A stretch of 64,000 bases of DNA, from contig NC_079969.1 of NCBI RefSeq assembly GCF_029852145.1, positions 26,528,459 through 26,592,458 on the forward strand. The letters are read 5' to 3'. This DNA comes from Microplitis mediator (lineage: Eukaryota > Arthropoda > Insecta > Hymenoptera > Braconidae). Positions 1 through 13,332 of this stretch are shown here, piece by piece. The position numbers and the translations under genes were made by a program. Under the pieces are notes generated by a model. The model ran no database searches and had not been told where the DNA came from. It saw nothing but the letters and a program-made list of their open reading frames with translations. Position 1 is the first letter of the stretch. Every line of letters begins with the position of its first letter.

Positions 1-742
1 GTGATGCAGTATAAGGCAAAGTAACGATCCCATTAGCAGGTATTATTTTAGTTATGATCTGCTGTTGTTGGAGATGGAATAGAGAGAGAGAGAGGGAGGG
101 AGAGTGTGTACGTGTGGGTTTGTGTCGCAAGATAATGTGATATATATGTGTGGAGATGGATGTTAGAGAGAAGAGAGAACAAATAGGGATGATGGGATAG
201 TAAGAGAAGTGTGTTCTCTGACAACGAGGTCGTCATCTCCAACGGGGAGCTCTGGGGGCTGAAGTTGTGAGCTGAAGAAAGAGAGACGAGTTGCGGGGTA
301 GTTGAATCAAGCCTCCGGGCTCGTATTACGTCGCTTCTTCCCCTCGTCGCTGGATAAATACCGCAGAGTTGTAATCTAGAGTTAATGGTGCTCTTATGGC
401 GAGAGAAAGCACAGACTGGTTCAATCGATTTTTTTTTACTTTGCTTTTGTGACATTGAGTTTTTTGTTGCAGATATCGAACCTGAAGGGTTGGGGTGCAA
501 TTTATATTCGATGGAAATTTTTAGGTGACTGTTTGTTCAAATCGTAACAGGTCAGATAAAAATAATTTAATTTACTTTTATATTTTTTTAAAGTAAATTA
601 AATATTTAGCTTCGGTGTTTGCCGATGGTCTGTTCGGACACTCGGTAACATCCGAGATCAGCAATAAATTTATTTAATTCTCTTTATAGTCTTAGATCAG
701 AGCCCCGCGCTATAGAAATTTTTATTTGAAAATTAGTGATTG

Positions 743-1385
743 CACTGTAAAAAATCGGGAGTAAATTCGGAGTGATTACACCTTTTATTTAAATCCAAAT
801 TCACTTCGTTATTTGTTCTGGAGTTGAAAAAAAATCACTCCACATAAGGAATTTACAATGAGTTTTTTTTCAGCAGAGTAATTTTGGAGTATGTGGATTT
901 TATTTAAATCCGCATGCGCTCACTCGGATTCGGAGTTTTAATACTGAAATACTCTCTTAAATTTTAAACAGTGAAAATAGTGACTATTCACTTTTTACTA
1001 GTGGAAAGTATGTCACTAATTCAAACAGTGGTATACTTTTCACTAGCAATGAGTGACTATTCACTGCCAAATAGTGATTATCACATGATCCTGAAGTTAG
1101 CAGACATTTAAAAATTTTTGAATTTTCGTTTTTCAATAAATCAACTGCAAAAAAATAATATAAAAATATGCACATGTAGAAAATTTAAAAAACTACAGCT
1201 GCAATTTTTTTAAATATTTCTTTTTCAATTTTTTATCGTCTAAAAAAAAATCCAAAAATTATTATACGTCTGCTAACTTCAGTATCATGATTATCACTTA
1301 TTTTCACTAATTCGATTTTAGAGAGTAAAATTCCTTCTCACTACTCCGCATTTAACCCGCGTTAATTTGAAAAATTTTTACCGTG
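743..1385. mobile_element. family E inverted-repeat element with nested family A MITE
   Basis: It begins CACTGTAAAAAATCGGGAGT, and the body is full of 'actcc' and 'ggagt' words in both orientations. The right end is a diverged inverted copy of the start. Related copies lie at 21139-21582 and 26520-26937. A complete family A MITE is inserted at 1085-1288. No coding capacity; boundaries are approximate. Confidence 0.5.
1085..1288. mobile_element. MITE family A copy with perfect 9-bp TSD
   Basis: Terminal inverted repeats of about 20 bp (ATGATMCTGAAGTTAGCAGA). The direct repeat GATTATCAC lies immediately outside both ends (1076-1084 and 1289-1297). The core carries the family's conserved block with TGCACATGTAGAAAATTT near its middle. 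A 204-bp element without coding capacity. The 9-bp duplication suggests mobilisation by a Mutator-like transposase (inference). Confidence 0.85.
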
Positions 1386-3983
1386 AATAAAAAATATTTT
1401 TTTGTTAATTTATTTTAAATGGGGATAAATTAAATTTTCGGTTTGCATTATTGAGGTAATAATAAGGATTTCGAGTTAACATTTGGCTTAAATCATAACA
1501 AGCTGGCTGTGACATATTATCTTGTATACGAATCTACAGAGTAGCTGTGTATGCATTATATAACACGTGCGAAAGAGCATTCTGGATGATATGCATTGCC
1601 GCAGGAGACTGTCACTGACAACGCAATTATGTCGTCTTGCTTGCGGTTCCACGCCGACCCCTTTGTGTTAACGCCCGCGTTATCAACCCGACTCTCTAAT
1701 ATATATACATACATATATATATGAATAAAGTCAAACCCCTACTACCCTTCAGCCCACATACATGGGTATCGCGTTTATATATTTACCATATCTGTCCTCA
1801 GGCTGCGTATAATGCAATTTTATATATTTTGTATAATACACCGCGTCCTATATTTTTATTTAATTATTTTTCATCGATTACACATGTTAATTTAACATTA
1901 AACTCCGCTATATTTATCACACATATTTTCACATGTGTGTATAAAATTAATAAGTTTTTTTTTTTGCGCGAAAAATAATTGGAAATGACGAATGGATAAA
2001 AAATAATAATTTTAATTACATTACTAAGCACATAGTGTTATTTGCGCAAAAATCATCATGGAGTATCATCAGCCAAAAAGCATACAAGCTTATCTCGTTT
2101 TAATAAAACTCTTTTGCTTTGTGTCAACAGATCAAACGAAAATGGATAAGCCGCATGGCAAATTCAAATTGTACTGAATTATACTCTTGCACGCGTGTTA
2201 ACATCTGACTAAAAAGTACCAAACGCTCGGGGGATCATACATTTGTAGAATTGCCTGTTATAACTTGCTGTGATTCTGTGTGTAGTGTAGAGAAGGAGTA
2301 GATTTTATATCACTGACAGTGATACTGTTACTACTACTATGACAATTACTACTGACTACTATAGTATACTTGTATTACTCTACCTGTCGAGATGGGGAAA
2401 TCAAAGGACCCACGGACTCATCGGACCGTGTATCATTTACGTGAAGCTCTAGAGAGTCATATTAATATATATATCTATACTGTATATATATATATATATA
2501 TATATATATGAATTGACAGACGGAAAGTGTAGGGTGTTAGAATCGTCGGTACGAAGCCGTGTTAGAGATTTTATTAATGCTGTCACTGCTGCGAATCTTT
2601 CTCGCAAATCCTACCCCCGTTCAATTTTCTCGGATTTTTTTTACGCTGCATTATATATAAATTGAAATACCTCACATATCACAAGCTTTTTATTTCACGT
2701 AAATTATAAATTTTATATCATAACGAGTTACATTTTTTTCACTATTTAATTTTTTATTAATCTGTTTATCTTTTAATCGCATTAAAAAATTTATTTAATT
2801 ACTCATTTAAAATTAATGATATTTAAATTTTTTTTACAAAAAAAAAAAAAAATATATTTAAAGGATTTAATTAAATTTTTCTAAAAAAAAAAATTCATAA
2901 AAATTTTTTTATGCCTAATAAATATTTAATGAAACCGGTTTTAATTATTATAGACACAAAGAAGTTTATCGCTAATTATTTACGTAAGCAAATAACATTT
3001 AAAGAAAAAGTGTATTGTATGTTATGCTTTTTTTGTTATGATTATGATTATAGATGACAATGTTGCATTATAAGGCGTCGCCCAGGACACCCGAGAGTCT
3101 CCAGGTGAAACGTAGGATGTTTTAAAGCGTCAGATTCTCAGCTTACATCACCCGTCACCCAATAGTAAAGCCACCCCGTAGCAGTGACAGCTAGAGCGCT
3201 CGTTTATGTCGTCCGCGCGTCGATTGGTCGTCCGCTGAGGGTAGTGGGCGTGGTCTTGATTTTCTCGTGCTCACCCCTCCAGTACAAATACATTCAAATG
3301 TCCCACGAATACTGTTTTCTACTCCATATATATATATATATTTATATATATATACCCAACCCTAGGTATATCACTACCTACGGTAAAGCTCAAACGCTAG
3401 CTTGGCATCGGGAGGATTCGCACAACTGGATTCATACACAGAGGGGATAAATTGCTAGTTACTCTCTGCTCGTCATTTACCTGGACGATTCGCGGATTCC
3501 CGGTGCCTTCATGGGGATGGACCAGTCGAGGCGTACGTCAGAGGGGATTTTATATTATAATATACCCAGTGTTTGAGGGATGATTTTACAGCAAATATAT
3601 CAGCATTATACATAAATATATCCTGCGCGATGGATAATCGTGTTGATGCTTTATCAGTCTCTCCCAAATATATCCAATAGTCAATACTCGCTATTATTCT
3701 TCGCTAGTCGTCAATTAATCAATTTAATCATCTAAGGAATTCCGGAATTAATTTATTTCATTATTGAAATTTTTTTTTTTTTTTCAATTTAATATTTAAA
3801 TATTTTGCGGACCTCAGCCACTGAGGGTGCATTCAAATTATCTGAACAATTAATACATTAAATTAATTTTTTTTTAAGAAAAAGTAAAAAGCCCGATCCT
3901 GATATAAATTTTGAAAAAATTTTCGTTGCAATTTAAATTTTCGAGATTTTTAAATAAATATGTAAGAATGTATTGATCATAAG

Positions 3984-4401
3984 TAGGGACAAGATTTTTG
4001 CCTTAATTTTGAAATGGATAGTTCAAATGTTTGATATTCCGGCAAAAATATTGGTCTTATGAAAAAAGTTTTCAAACAAAAGTTGTAGGAAATTAAATTT
4101 CCTTCAAAAATGTCTCTCATGATTTTCTTATACGACTAATATTTTCACCGTGATTCACAAATTAAGATTAATAATGAATGATTCAAATTTTTGGTCATTA
4201 TGAAAATCTTAATTTTGAAATTACGGCTTCCTTATTAATCCTAAGGAATAATTATAAGAGACATTGTTTTTAGAAAATTAAATTTTGAACAACTTTTACT
4301 TTAAAAATTTTTCTATACGACCAATATTTTTGCCGTAATATCAAAAATTTGACATCATTAATTATTAATTATTTTTAATTAAGGAAAAAATCCTGGCCTT
4401 A
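3984..4401. mobile_element. family F foldback element, 8-bp TSD
   Basis: Starts TAGGGACAAGATTTTTGCC and ends with an inverted, slightly diverged copy. ATCATAAG is repeated exactly on both sides (3976-3983 and 4402-4409). Internal sequence is itself partly palindromic. A second copy is at 47728-48148. An 8-bp duplication fits hAT-type mobilisation (inference). Confidence 0.7.
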
Positions 4402-7400
4402 ATCATAAGCTTTGAGTTTTCGGGTTTTGAATATGGAAATTTTGAAATTTTGAACTGATAAATTGAAAATTTAAATTTGTTGAGAGAAATCTCATAAGTG
4501 TTCTATTACGGACACACCAAAAATTAAATCAAAATATATATATTTTTATTTATTTAGTTTTGTTGGTATATTTGTATGTATTTTAACACAATAAAGTGTA
4601 AGATACAACTTATTTATCTGGTAATTTAAAAAAAAAAACATCATAAAAATAAAAATTCATATTTTATTTAAACACTCAAGTGTTTGAGTCGAGTATTTTT
4701 CTCAGCTTTATTCTGTTTATTTCCATTAGATTAAAATTAATATTTTTTATTATGATTCTGTTGATACAACAATTTACGGAAGATTATCATACTAAACAAC
4801 CTGTAAAATCGCCGACAAAAAACTCTGGCGGAAGTTTAATTATATACAGTGCACTACAGGTTTTCCTTTCTCGCCCCAGGCTCCGCGATAAGAAATAACC
4901 CGGAGTTTTGTTGGATTTTTAGTATGGATCTACAATAAAAAGTTTAAACTCTTGTTTGATCATTGAATTTCCAACAAATCTCTCACTCTCACAAGTTACT
5001 ATACAACTTATGCAGCCATATAATAACAATAATAGTAACCATAATATGTACATACCCATAAGACCTCAACCTGTTATATATACGCGTCTTATATCTGACA
5101 TCCACAAAAATTACTAGGAAAAAATTAACGTTTTTATTTATACGTCGACTTCACACTCACATTAAATTATAAAAACTTAATATTTATTTTATATCGATAA
5201 AAAAAATATATATGTACTATCAAAAACGCAGAGTTAATTTTCTCTAATTGCAGTATGAGGATCTGAGTACAAGACAAAAAAAATAATAATATTTTTTAAA
5301 AATTAATAAATTTTAGTTAATTAAAAAAAAAAATTAATTGCTTATAAAATGTCACTTTTACCGGAATTATTTTTACACCGTTGTGGGATTAAATTTAACA
5401 CCGATAGCCTTAACACCAAAATATCGTGGACTTACACCGTTTTTTTTACAGTATTATTGAAGTCGTTTTGACTCAACCCTGAATAACTTTCGAAGGAGTG
5501 AATTTAGCAAAAAATGTTAAGAGACCTTTTTTGTAGAGAATTCAATTTCCTTCAAGAATATGTATTTTGGCCAAAAAAAGTTTTAATATTTCTAGTAGTT
5601 ACAAAAATCCAAAATAGAAACAAAGAATTTAAAAAGCAAATCAATGTTTAAGTCACGGTTACAAAGAAACGGCTCGTTTTACCTCAATTTACTAAGAGAG
5701 ATTTTTTGTAGAGAATTCAATTTCCTTTAAGAATATACATTGTTCAAATTTTTCAGATGAATGATTTACGAGTTTTGAGTAAAAAATGAAATTTCTGTCG
5801 TAACGATACATCTCTTAATATCAATATTAAGGGCTCAAACTTGCACAATAATTTTTTTTGGTCATCAGGAACAATATTTTCACAGTATCGAAAAAAAAAA
5901 AAAAAATAGTCGATTTTTTTGACCCAGTCTAATGTACATACATATATATTTTAAACCTTTTCTCATCCGCTGGTGCGTCAGAGTATTAAAACCTACGCAC
6001 ACTTTAAATCACAGTTAAAATTCATACTTTCAATAATAATAACTAAAGAAAATCCGCGTTACGCATGCAAGGTTTCATTCGTTGGTATATTTCATCTTGA
6101 ATCCTAAATATTTTTCCATTGAGATGACAAAAAATTTTTCCTTCGGTGAACAAACGACATTTTTCATTTCCGATAGTATTTTATCACACATATACATATA
6201 CATATAGATATGTATATATTTTGTACATAGCTACAGTTGGAGCGGATTTAACCAAGTCGGCATTAGGCCGTAAGGGTAAGCAAGGAACGGCAATAGCATC
6301 AACATCTTCGAGACATCTAGGGGTAGTATATGCCAGTGAGTAAGCATCAATAAGAGGGAGAGAGAGGAAGGGAGGTAAGGAGTGAGGAAGGAACCAAGTA
6401 AATCTACCACCCTATCCTATCAATCTATATATACTATGTACAGCTCACGGGGATTTCACGCGTCGAGTCGCATTACCGGATCCTGCATCGTGTTAGCTGG
6501 ATTACCAGATGTTGAGGTAGGACCTTCAACCTTATAGCTATTGCTTACCTATACTTCTATATATATATATACAATATAGAACTATAGGTTAGACTGTTTT
6601 ATGTATGAAGACTGAGTTTGATGACTAAACTGTGTTTTGGTACCAAATAGTCGGGGATAATAGATCTAAAGGGCGAGTCCATTAAATTTATTGTTGGGTG
6701 TAATAAAAAATTATGAGCGTAGATGATAATAAAAAAGTGAGCGTATGTATATGTATATATGTTTGAATAGGATCGGGGTATCTACCCATGGCCTTTTGTG
6801 AATTAAAAGCAGCGTTATCTGTCGTGAAATCGAGTGAACTTGTGTTGAAGATGAGGCAGTATGAGGACTAGGGCTAGGGCTAAGGCTAGGGCGTGAATCT
6901 CTTGTATGGAAGGAAGAAAGTGGCGTAGCAGGACGGGATGGAGGCGGTGATAGCGAGCCAAGGGGTGATATGATAGCGCCGGAGGCTCGTGCTGCTGACG
7001 GGTCAATTATCTCGAGTACCGTCGAGTTGCCGCAGTCACAGTGAGAAGAGTAGAGCTAGAGCACTATTGCTTTGCTCAATCTCTCTTTACTTGGCTTGGT
7101 CTTTTATTTTGTCACTGGGGTTTTATTTTAAAATAAGGCCTTTGTCACGACCCACGCAAGCTCATTGTCCCGGGGCTATTAGCCGCCTCATCTCATTTGA
7201 CTCCTGTCAGATGCTTCCTCAATCTTTATAGCCCCTTGTATATATTGTCATGCTAAAATGATAATCAATTTTTGTAATTTGAGGATCAGTCTTGACAGCA
7301 GGATGTTTACCAATTAATATATTATTCTAAAATTTTTATTCGCTGATGTTTTAAAATTATTTAATGTTTTTTAAAATGATATTTTCTACTAAATTTTAAT

Positions 7401-9630
7401 AAGCACAGGAAATTAGTCTGAGAAATTTTTTGCTGTCAATTCATTTTTATTTCTGCAAATAGCAGTCGTAGGACTTAAAATATCAACTCATACTTCGGAG
7501 TAATTATGAATTTTATTCGAGTAATCATGGAAGATTACTCCGAAGGGATTAAATAAATGATAAATTATCACTCCGCAACTTTGTTACTTGACAAGTCTTA
7601 GAAGTCTTTAAAAACATTTAAATAATTAAATCTGTCGACCAGACTCTGGTCTCTTAGAACTACCAAACCGCGACTTTAAATCGCGGAATAATTTTCATCA
7701 TAAAAATCAACATATCGAGATTAACTTTCCCGCAAATATAAAGTATTTCCCTAAGGACAAGTGTACTAAGCTAGAGTACGAGGGCCAAACGTGTTAAGCT
7801 GCCTCAGGTAACTCTCGCCGTACTCACTAGTGTACCTGCCATTCCTGCACTTAAATTTGATAAGGACCCAGGTCTCAATCCTTGCATCTCTTTATTTAAC
7901 GGAGATGTAAAGTATTTAAAAAAAACACATGTATGATGAGAAGTATAAAATTAATAATGGAGTGATAAAAGAAATTTTTTAGCAGCGACATTATGGTAAC
8001 TGTTAGTAATAAAAAAATAATAATTATGATGTAGAGGTACCGAGTAGGGCACATTGTATGTGTAAACAGCGAGGATGCTGTGGTTGAGCGCGTTGCACTC
8101 GCATACATAAAGTCCGCGAGGGTTGATTTTCATCCGCGCCCAAGGTTAGAAGGCGCACTACACACATGTATCTATATATTTATTATGTATGTATGTATGT
8201 ATGTATGTATATATATATATATATAGAGCAGAGTGGCGTAGAGTGGAACAGAACTGATGGCGACTAGGATGTAAGCGTGCAGCAGCCAGAGGAATCGAGT
8301 AGGTTTCCATCCCCGGCAGCGATATCCCCGGAATCAGCTGCCAGATTATTCTATTACCGCGTATCAACATTGAGTTTGTTTAGTATGAAAACACTGCCGC
8401 CACCACCACCACTGTAGCAGCCGTTCATAACCGCATTGTTTCAGACAGATAAAGAATTTAACGTCGGGTAATTAAAAATGCTGCCGGGTACTTTGTAAAC
8501 TCACTTTCGTTATTTTATAATCACAGATAAGATTCTATTGCCCTCATTTATTCCACTGATTTGTCATATTTTTTTGCTGATTTAAATCTTTGATGAGAAA
8601 ATAATTAATTTCATTATTTAGCTTTGGAAAGTTTAAATTATTTTTTTTATATTTGTGTATTAATATTTATATATTTTTTGGCAAATAATATTAATTTGTA
8701 AATTATAGAGGGCGGATATTGAGAGACTAGATGAAAATAAAGGGGGTTAAGTATGAACGAGAGTTTACCTCGCGGGCTGTCGAAACAATAATAATCGGTG
8801 TGCTATACGCTCAGCCAACTGTTAATTAAAATAAAATTAATTGGATTGTTGTGCGAGTAAATAAAGTTACATTGCACAGCTACATCGATATACTATAGAT
8901 ATATAAAGTCACGAGAGGCAAAATGTGTCCTCGAGAAAAATATTAATTTTATACTTCGACAGTCGCCAAATAATTATTTCAAATTTAAAAAAAATTTTTT
9001 TCTGAACTTCTGTTCTCTATTGCGAAATGTTGGGATTATGGATATGTGACGGTGTATTATTTAAAATGATTTTAGATTTTATTTATTGGAAGATTTTCTT
9101 TATTGAAATAAAGTTTCCGGAAGTGTGTCTTAACACCATTAAGGATCAGAGAGAACTAACTGCTTACAACTATTTTACTACAGTTGTCCTTTTTACATCG
9201 TGTAACATTTAGTGTTTATGTAGTCTATACAATGCTCGAATTGTACCTAGTTTTTATTCGTGGTTCGAGTACTTTAAACTATTCCTTTCTCCGAAATAAT
9301 GAAACAAAACCTTTTTCAAGGGTAGAAATGTGTTCACCAAATGTTACTCAAAAAGAAAAACTTTTCTTTTTCAAAATAAAACAAACTCAAAATATTTAAA
9401 ATATAACATAATAAAAGAGAATGATTTTTGTAAACGAACTCAATATTTTAACACGAAAAAAAAAAATTTTTTATATGTAACATATAAACAAATTTTTGAA
9501 AAATTTAGATAGCCCATTTCACCCCTCCCCTTTTGATATATATCTAAAAGAAACACTTGCTGTTGAAAAAAGTAGAAGCAATTTAAAGTATGATCCAATA
9601 ATATTTTCTCAAGTATTTTTATCATCTTTA

Positions 9631-9888
9631 TTAAATATTTTTTTTAAAAGTAAGTGAGTCGGGATACTGCTCTTGAAAGGCCTCGATGTTATTTTCTCTC
9701 AGAATCTCCGTAATTTTATAAACACCCAGAAAATCTTGCGTCACACTATTGGCTTCATCGGTAGCTCGCGAGATTGGCATAGAAAACAAGCGTAAGGCTT
9801 CGCGCCGTGTACCCGCCGGGAAAATAATTACAAAATCACGAGTCAACTCTGCGGGGATGCTTGGCCTTCTATTCCCTTCAATACACAT
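9631..9888 (-). CDS. possible 85-aa protein, unrecognised
   Basis: An ATG-started frame on the minus strand ends in TAA about 155 bp upstream of, and divergent from, the gene at 10044. Composition is ordinary (balanced charged and hydrophobic residues) and codons are mixed rather than A/T-run dominated, which is unusual among the short frames of this AT-rich spacer. No signal peptide, membrane segment or family motif is visible. It could be a single-exon small gene, the last exon of a longer gene, or chance. Confidence 0.3.
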   Translation of the reverse strand: MCIEGNRRPSIPAELTRDFVIIFPAGTRREALRLFSMPISRATDEANSVTQDFLGVYKITEILRENNIEAFQEQYPDSLTFKKNI

Positions 9889-10043
9889 CCACACTACGCT
9901 TCATCTACGTCAGCTAATTTTAAATTCCTCTTACAAAGTACTCGCGTAATTTAATCAAATTTAGTCTCTTTTGTTTTTTTTTTCTTATTAACCCAATTAT
10001 TCATTAGGTTACAACTCACGTCAAATTCTCGTAAAAAATAATA

Positions 10044-13000
10044 ATGTCAGAAGAAAATATTAAACAGGACAGCGAACCAGAAGCTGCCGAAATTTTGCCT
10101 GAGAAAAAGGAAATCGATCCGTTTAGAAAAAAAAAATGGACATGCGAGGGCCAACCTCTTTGGAGAATTTACTTAAATTCGTAATAAAATAATAAATTAA
10201 ATAATTATTTAGTTGATAAATAATATTAATAATAAATATGTATGAAGTTATATCGAGAAGGAGAAAAAACTAGAGCGGGAAGATAAATTTGGCAGACGTA
10301 GAAGAGCAAAACTACCTCGGGATTTAGAATCCGGCAAAGAGATGTATCCGTACGAGTGTTACCCGCTCAATATTTTAAATCTGAGTAGACGGGCGCAGCT
10401 GCCGAGCCTCAGGACTACCGATGAGAAAATTCGTATCTGGCGTAATATGAAAGCCGATCCTCAAGTACTTGGGATACTTAAACACTTAAAAATAATTAAA
10501 TAGAGTATTTGTATTATTAGTAGTAAGCTTGAACAAAAAAATGTATCTTTGTTTAGGTCGACATGGCCAGTTTCACGCCAGTAATCCCGGAAGTAAAAAT
10601 AACAGGGAATGGAGAGTGGCCCACCCGCTGGCCATGTCTTCAGTATCATGACCAAGTTATTGAAGACGGAGAAGGGGGATATGTTGACTTAAATGATGTT
10701 GACATTGATGATTATGTTACTTGCAAAGAGCTTGGGCATGCACGAGTCCCGCTAACGAGTGTTAGCTTTAAAAAAACTCAGATTGTTGATCAATCGACTG
10801 GAGAACGTCCAGGTTTAGTGGACGGCGATTACATAACGTGTGAATTTAAGTCCGAGGGTGATGATCATAAGCGCGTGTATACTCAGGTCTGTTTGAGAGG
10901 GACCAAGGGGATGCATCTGATTGAATTAACGAGGGTACGCACGAAGACCTGGAAGTTTTGCTTTTATCAAGCCCTTGTTGCGTTGCTGGTTAAAACTCAG
11001 CTGAGGTTGTTTTCATTTTTATACTTTAGTCTCTTCTCTGAAGGTTTATTTTAATTATTTATCCCAATCATTGTTTAGATATAAGTTTGCTACCAGCAGT
11101 AACGTTGATTACATTTACGAGCATGCATGGATGCTATTTATTCATGTAGGAAGTCTCAGTATCAATCGTCGGCTTCGTTTAGATGACGTGGTAGTTCATA
11201 ATTACAAGTACAGCGTGGAACTGGAACTGGTACAGGAGTTGAAAGATTTCCCGATGATTACCGAGGACGTGGGTTTCAGATTTTTGGAGCCATCTGCGAA
11301 ATTACGGGCATTGAAAAGGCCGGAGTTGATGAAAATGACCGCGGAAATTGGGTGGAAAAAAGCAAAAGAACCTTCAGCTGACGAGCCGGTTCATGAGTGC
11401 TGCAGAGATATCGAGAAGTGGTTTGATCAGCTATCGGGCAGTTGTAAAAATTGTGTGTTTAGGACCAGCAGATTTTCGGTGGCTTTTTGGAACGATGGTA
11501 ATTTTTGGTATCTTTACAATCCTTATCGCTGTGACCGGTTCGGGTTTTGGGATGACAGTGGCGGCGCCTGTATTGTCAAGTTTTGTACGAGGGTTACGTT
11601 GAAAAGGCATTTGATGATTTTGTTAATTAGGGCGTATGCTTATAAAGGGGGTGGTGTGGGAAAAATTAGCAGAGATGAGGGTTATGATTCGGTTGAGGTT
11701 AAAAGTGAGGTAGGAAATGTGGAAAATGAGTTAGAAATTAGAGGGGGTTTTAATAATTTAGATGAGGAAGAAAAAGAGTTAGGGGTCGAGGAAAATAATT
11801 CAAAAGAGGAAGAAGAAAATTTAGGAGATAAAGAAAATAATTTAGGAGATGAAGATAAAAATTTGGAAGATGATGAAAAAAATTTAGGAGATGAAGATAA
11901 AAATTTGGAAGATGATGATAAAAATTTAGGAAATAAAGATACAAATTTAGAAGATGAAGAAAAAAAATTAAGAGATGAAGATAAAAATTTGGAAGGTGAT
12001 GATAAAAATTTAGGAGATGAAAATAAAAATTTGGAAGATGATGACAAAAATTTAGAAAATAAAGATACAAATTTAGAAGATGAAGAAAAAGAAGTAGGAG
12101 ATGAAGATAAAAATTTAGAAGAAGAAGAAAAAACTTTAGAAGATGAAGATAATAATTTAGAAAAGGAAGAAGAAAATTCAGAAGATAAAGAAATAAATTT
12201 AAAAAATGAAGAAAGTAATTTGGAAAATACTGAAATAGTAAATGATTCAAAAGATGAAGAGAAAATTTTAGAAAATGTAGAAAATATAGAAGATAAAGAA
12301 AAAAATTCAAAAGAAAATACAATAACAATTCAAATATTTGAATTAATTTATCACTGTGCCAAAATTAATAATCTTAAACTCCTTAAGAAAAAACCACCAA
12401 AACCAAAAACTAGAACAATAACCAAAGAAATAGATGAATGTGACTTAAACCTAAATAAATTAAGTAATGAACTGGATACCGACAATGAACTAATAGAAAA
12501 ATCGAGTTGGCTAAGGAAATATCGAATAACCTGGTCGAAATTTTCAGCATCGACCGAAAAAAAATCCCGGTGGCACGAATATTATATAGAAGAGCCTCGG
12601 AAACTCTTCAGTCTCTGGGGTGAAATCCATCCGACGGGTAATATATTCGCGGAAGAAAATCGTGGGAAGCAGATTCATGCGTGTTATCTCGTCTGCGCGG
12701 GGATGTCACGAATAATGGCGCCGGAATATTGGAGTTCCAAGACACTGGATACAGTAGTAATGTGCGGTGATCGATATTACACATGCAGCAGACTTCAAAG
12801 TGACGCTGCATTGGGAAATTCCATTGTCAATGATAACAATAATAATAATAATGACGACAGAGCACACGAGTTGTCGTGGGACAGACAGTTAGCGAAGCAT
12901 TTTAAAATTGCTGATATGCTCTTTGAAGTAGACGTACTGCCGGCAATTTACGGAAGACTCTATACAAGAAATTCTTTATGGAAAATTCTTGAGCAGATGT

Positions 13001-13332
13001 TCCTCAAGTACTCCCACGGTGTATTGACTTGTGAAGATTCCTGTCTAGGTATTTTTAAATTCTGCGGTTCTTATTACATCCTAGATGCAAATTCGATCGG
13101 TCCACCGATTTTCAATTACGGCGACGGCGTAGTTTATCTGCTTCGCGCCACCAGTTTTTCAAAATTTATGACTGCATTGATTCTGACCGTCAATTCCCTC
13201 GAGTGCAGCCAATTCGTCGTTAATCCAATCGACATTTTGAAAATAATCGACACCGAATCTCTCGGAGGGGTAAAGGGCAATAGAAAATTTAATAAAAATA
13301 AATGTAAGAATAAAAAAAAATATAAAATGTAA
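10044..13332 (+). CDS. large uncharacterised protein with two degenerate papain-fold-like domains
   Basis: Proposed exons 10044-10180, 10248-10464, 10557-11005 and 11079-13332 join in frame to 1018 aa. The donors at 10464 and 11005 are weak, so exons 1-2 (ending in their own TAG at 10501) could be a separate small product. Residues about 246-455 form a first globular region with a W-F-Y-L-Y-N-P-Y strand (410-417). Residues about 493-677 are a very acidic repeat in units of about seven (N-L-x-D-x-x-K). Residues about 780-975 form a second globular region with R-G-K-Q (796-799) and a Y-Y-I-L-D strand (933-937). The pattern R-G-x-Q-C, a later tryptophan with a leucine/aspartate helix, then a hydrophobic strand ending in F-D-x-H recalls cysteine proteases of the C76-like papain fold seen in insect proteins. 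Here the expected Cys is Ile800 and the His position is not His, so any such domain should be inactive. Fold assignment is inference; no name can be given. Confidence 0.65.
11752..12307 (+). repeat. coding minisatellite, 21/42-bp period
   Basis: Imperfect in-frame repeats of 21 bp encode seven-residue units of the type N-L-(G/E)-D-(E/D)-D-K. Neighbouring units pair into 42-bp repeats. The tract lies between the two globular regions of the 1018-aa protein and creates long Ser/Phe- or Leu-rich shadow frames on the other strand. Confidence 0.85.

Larger units (their letters stand above)
1..9600. other. gene-poor region, no supported gene
   Basis: I see no exon chain or recognisable protein here. 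Open frames are short, rich in low-complexity residues and overlap on both strands. The stretch holds a GA-rich tract near 79-104, (TA)n near 2484-2510, a TGTA/TA microsatellite near 8186-8225, MITE copies at 743-1385 and 3984-4401, and a locally duplicated motif at 5515-5560 and 5690-5740. Somewhat GC-richer islands at about 3050-3560 and 6230-6400 could be regulatory, but I find no motif that proves it. Confidence 0.6.

Noticed and set aside
6146..6343. Exon-like frame with a GGTAAGC donor near 6274
   Set aside because: No acceptor-exon chain, homology or partner exon could be built around it.
11682..12328. Long Ser/Phe- and Leu/Tyr-rich frames on the minus strand
   Set aside because: They are shadows of the acidic coding minisatellite of the plus-strand gene.
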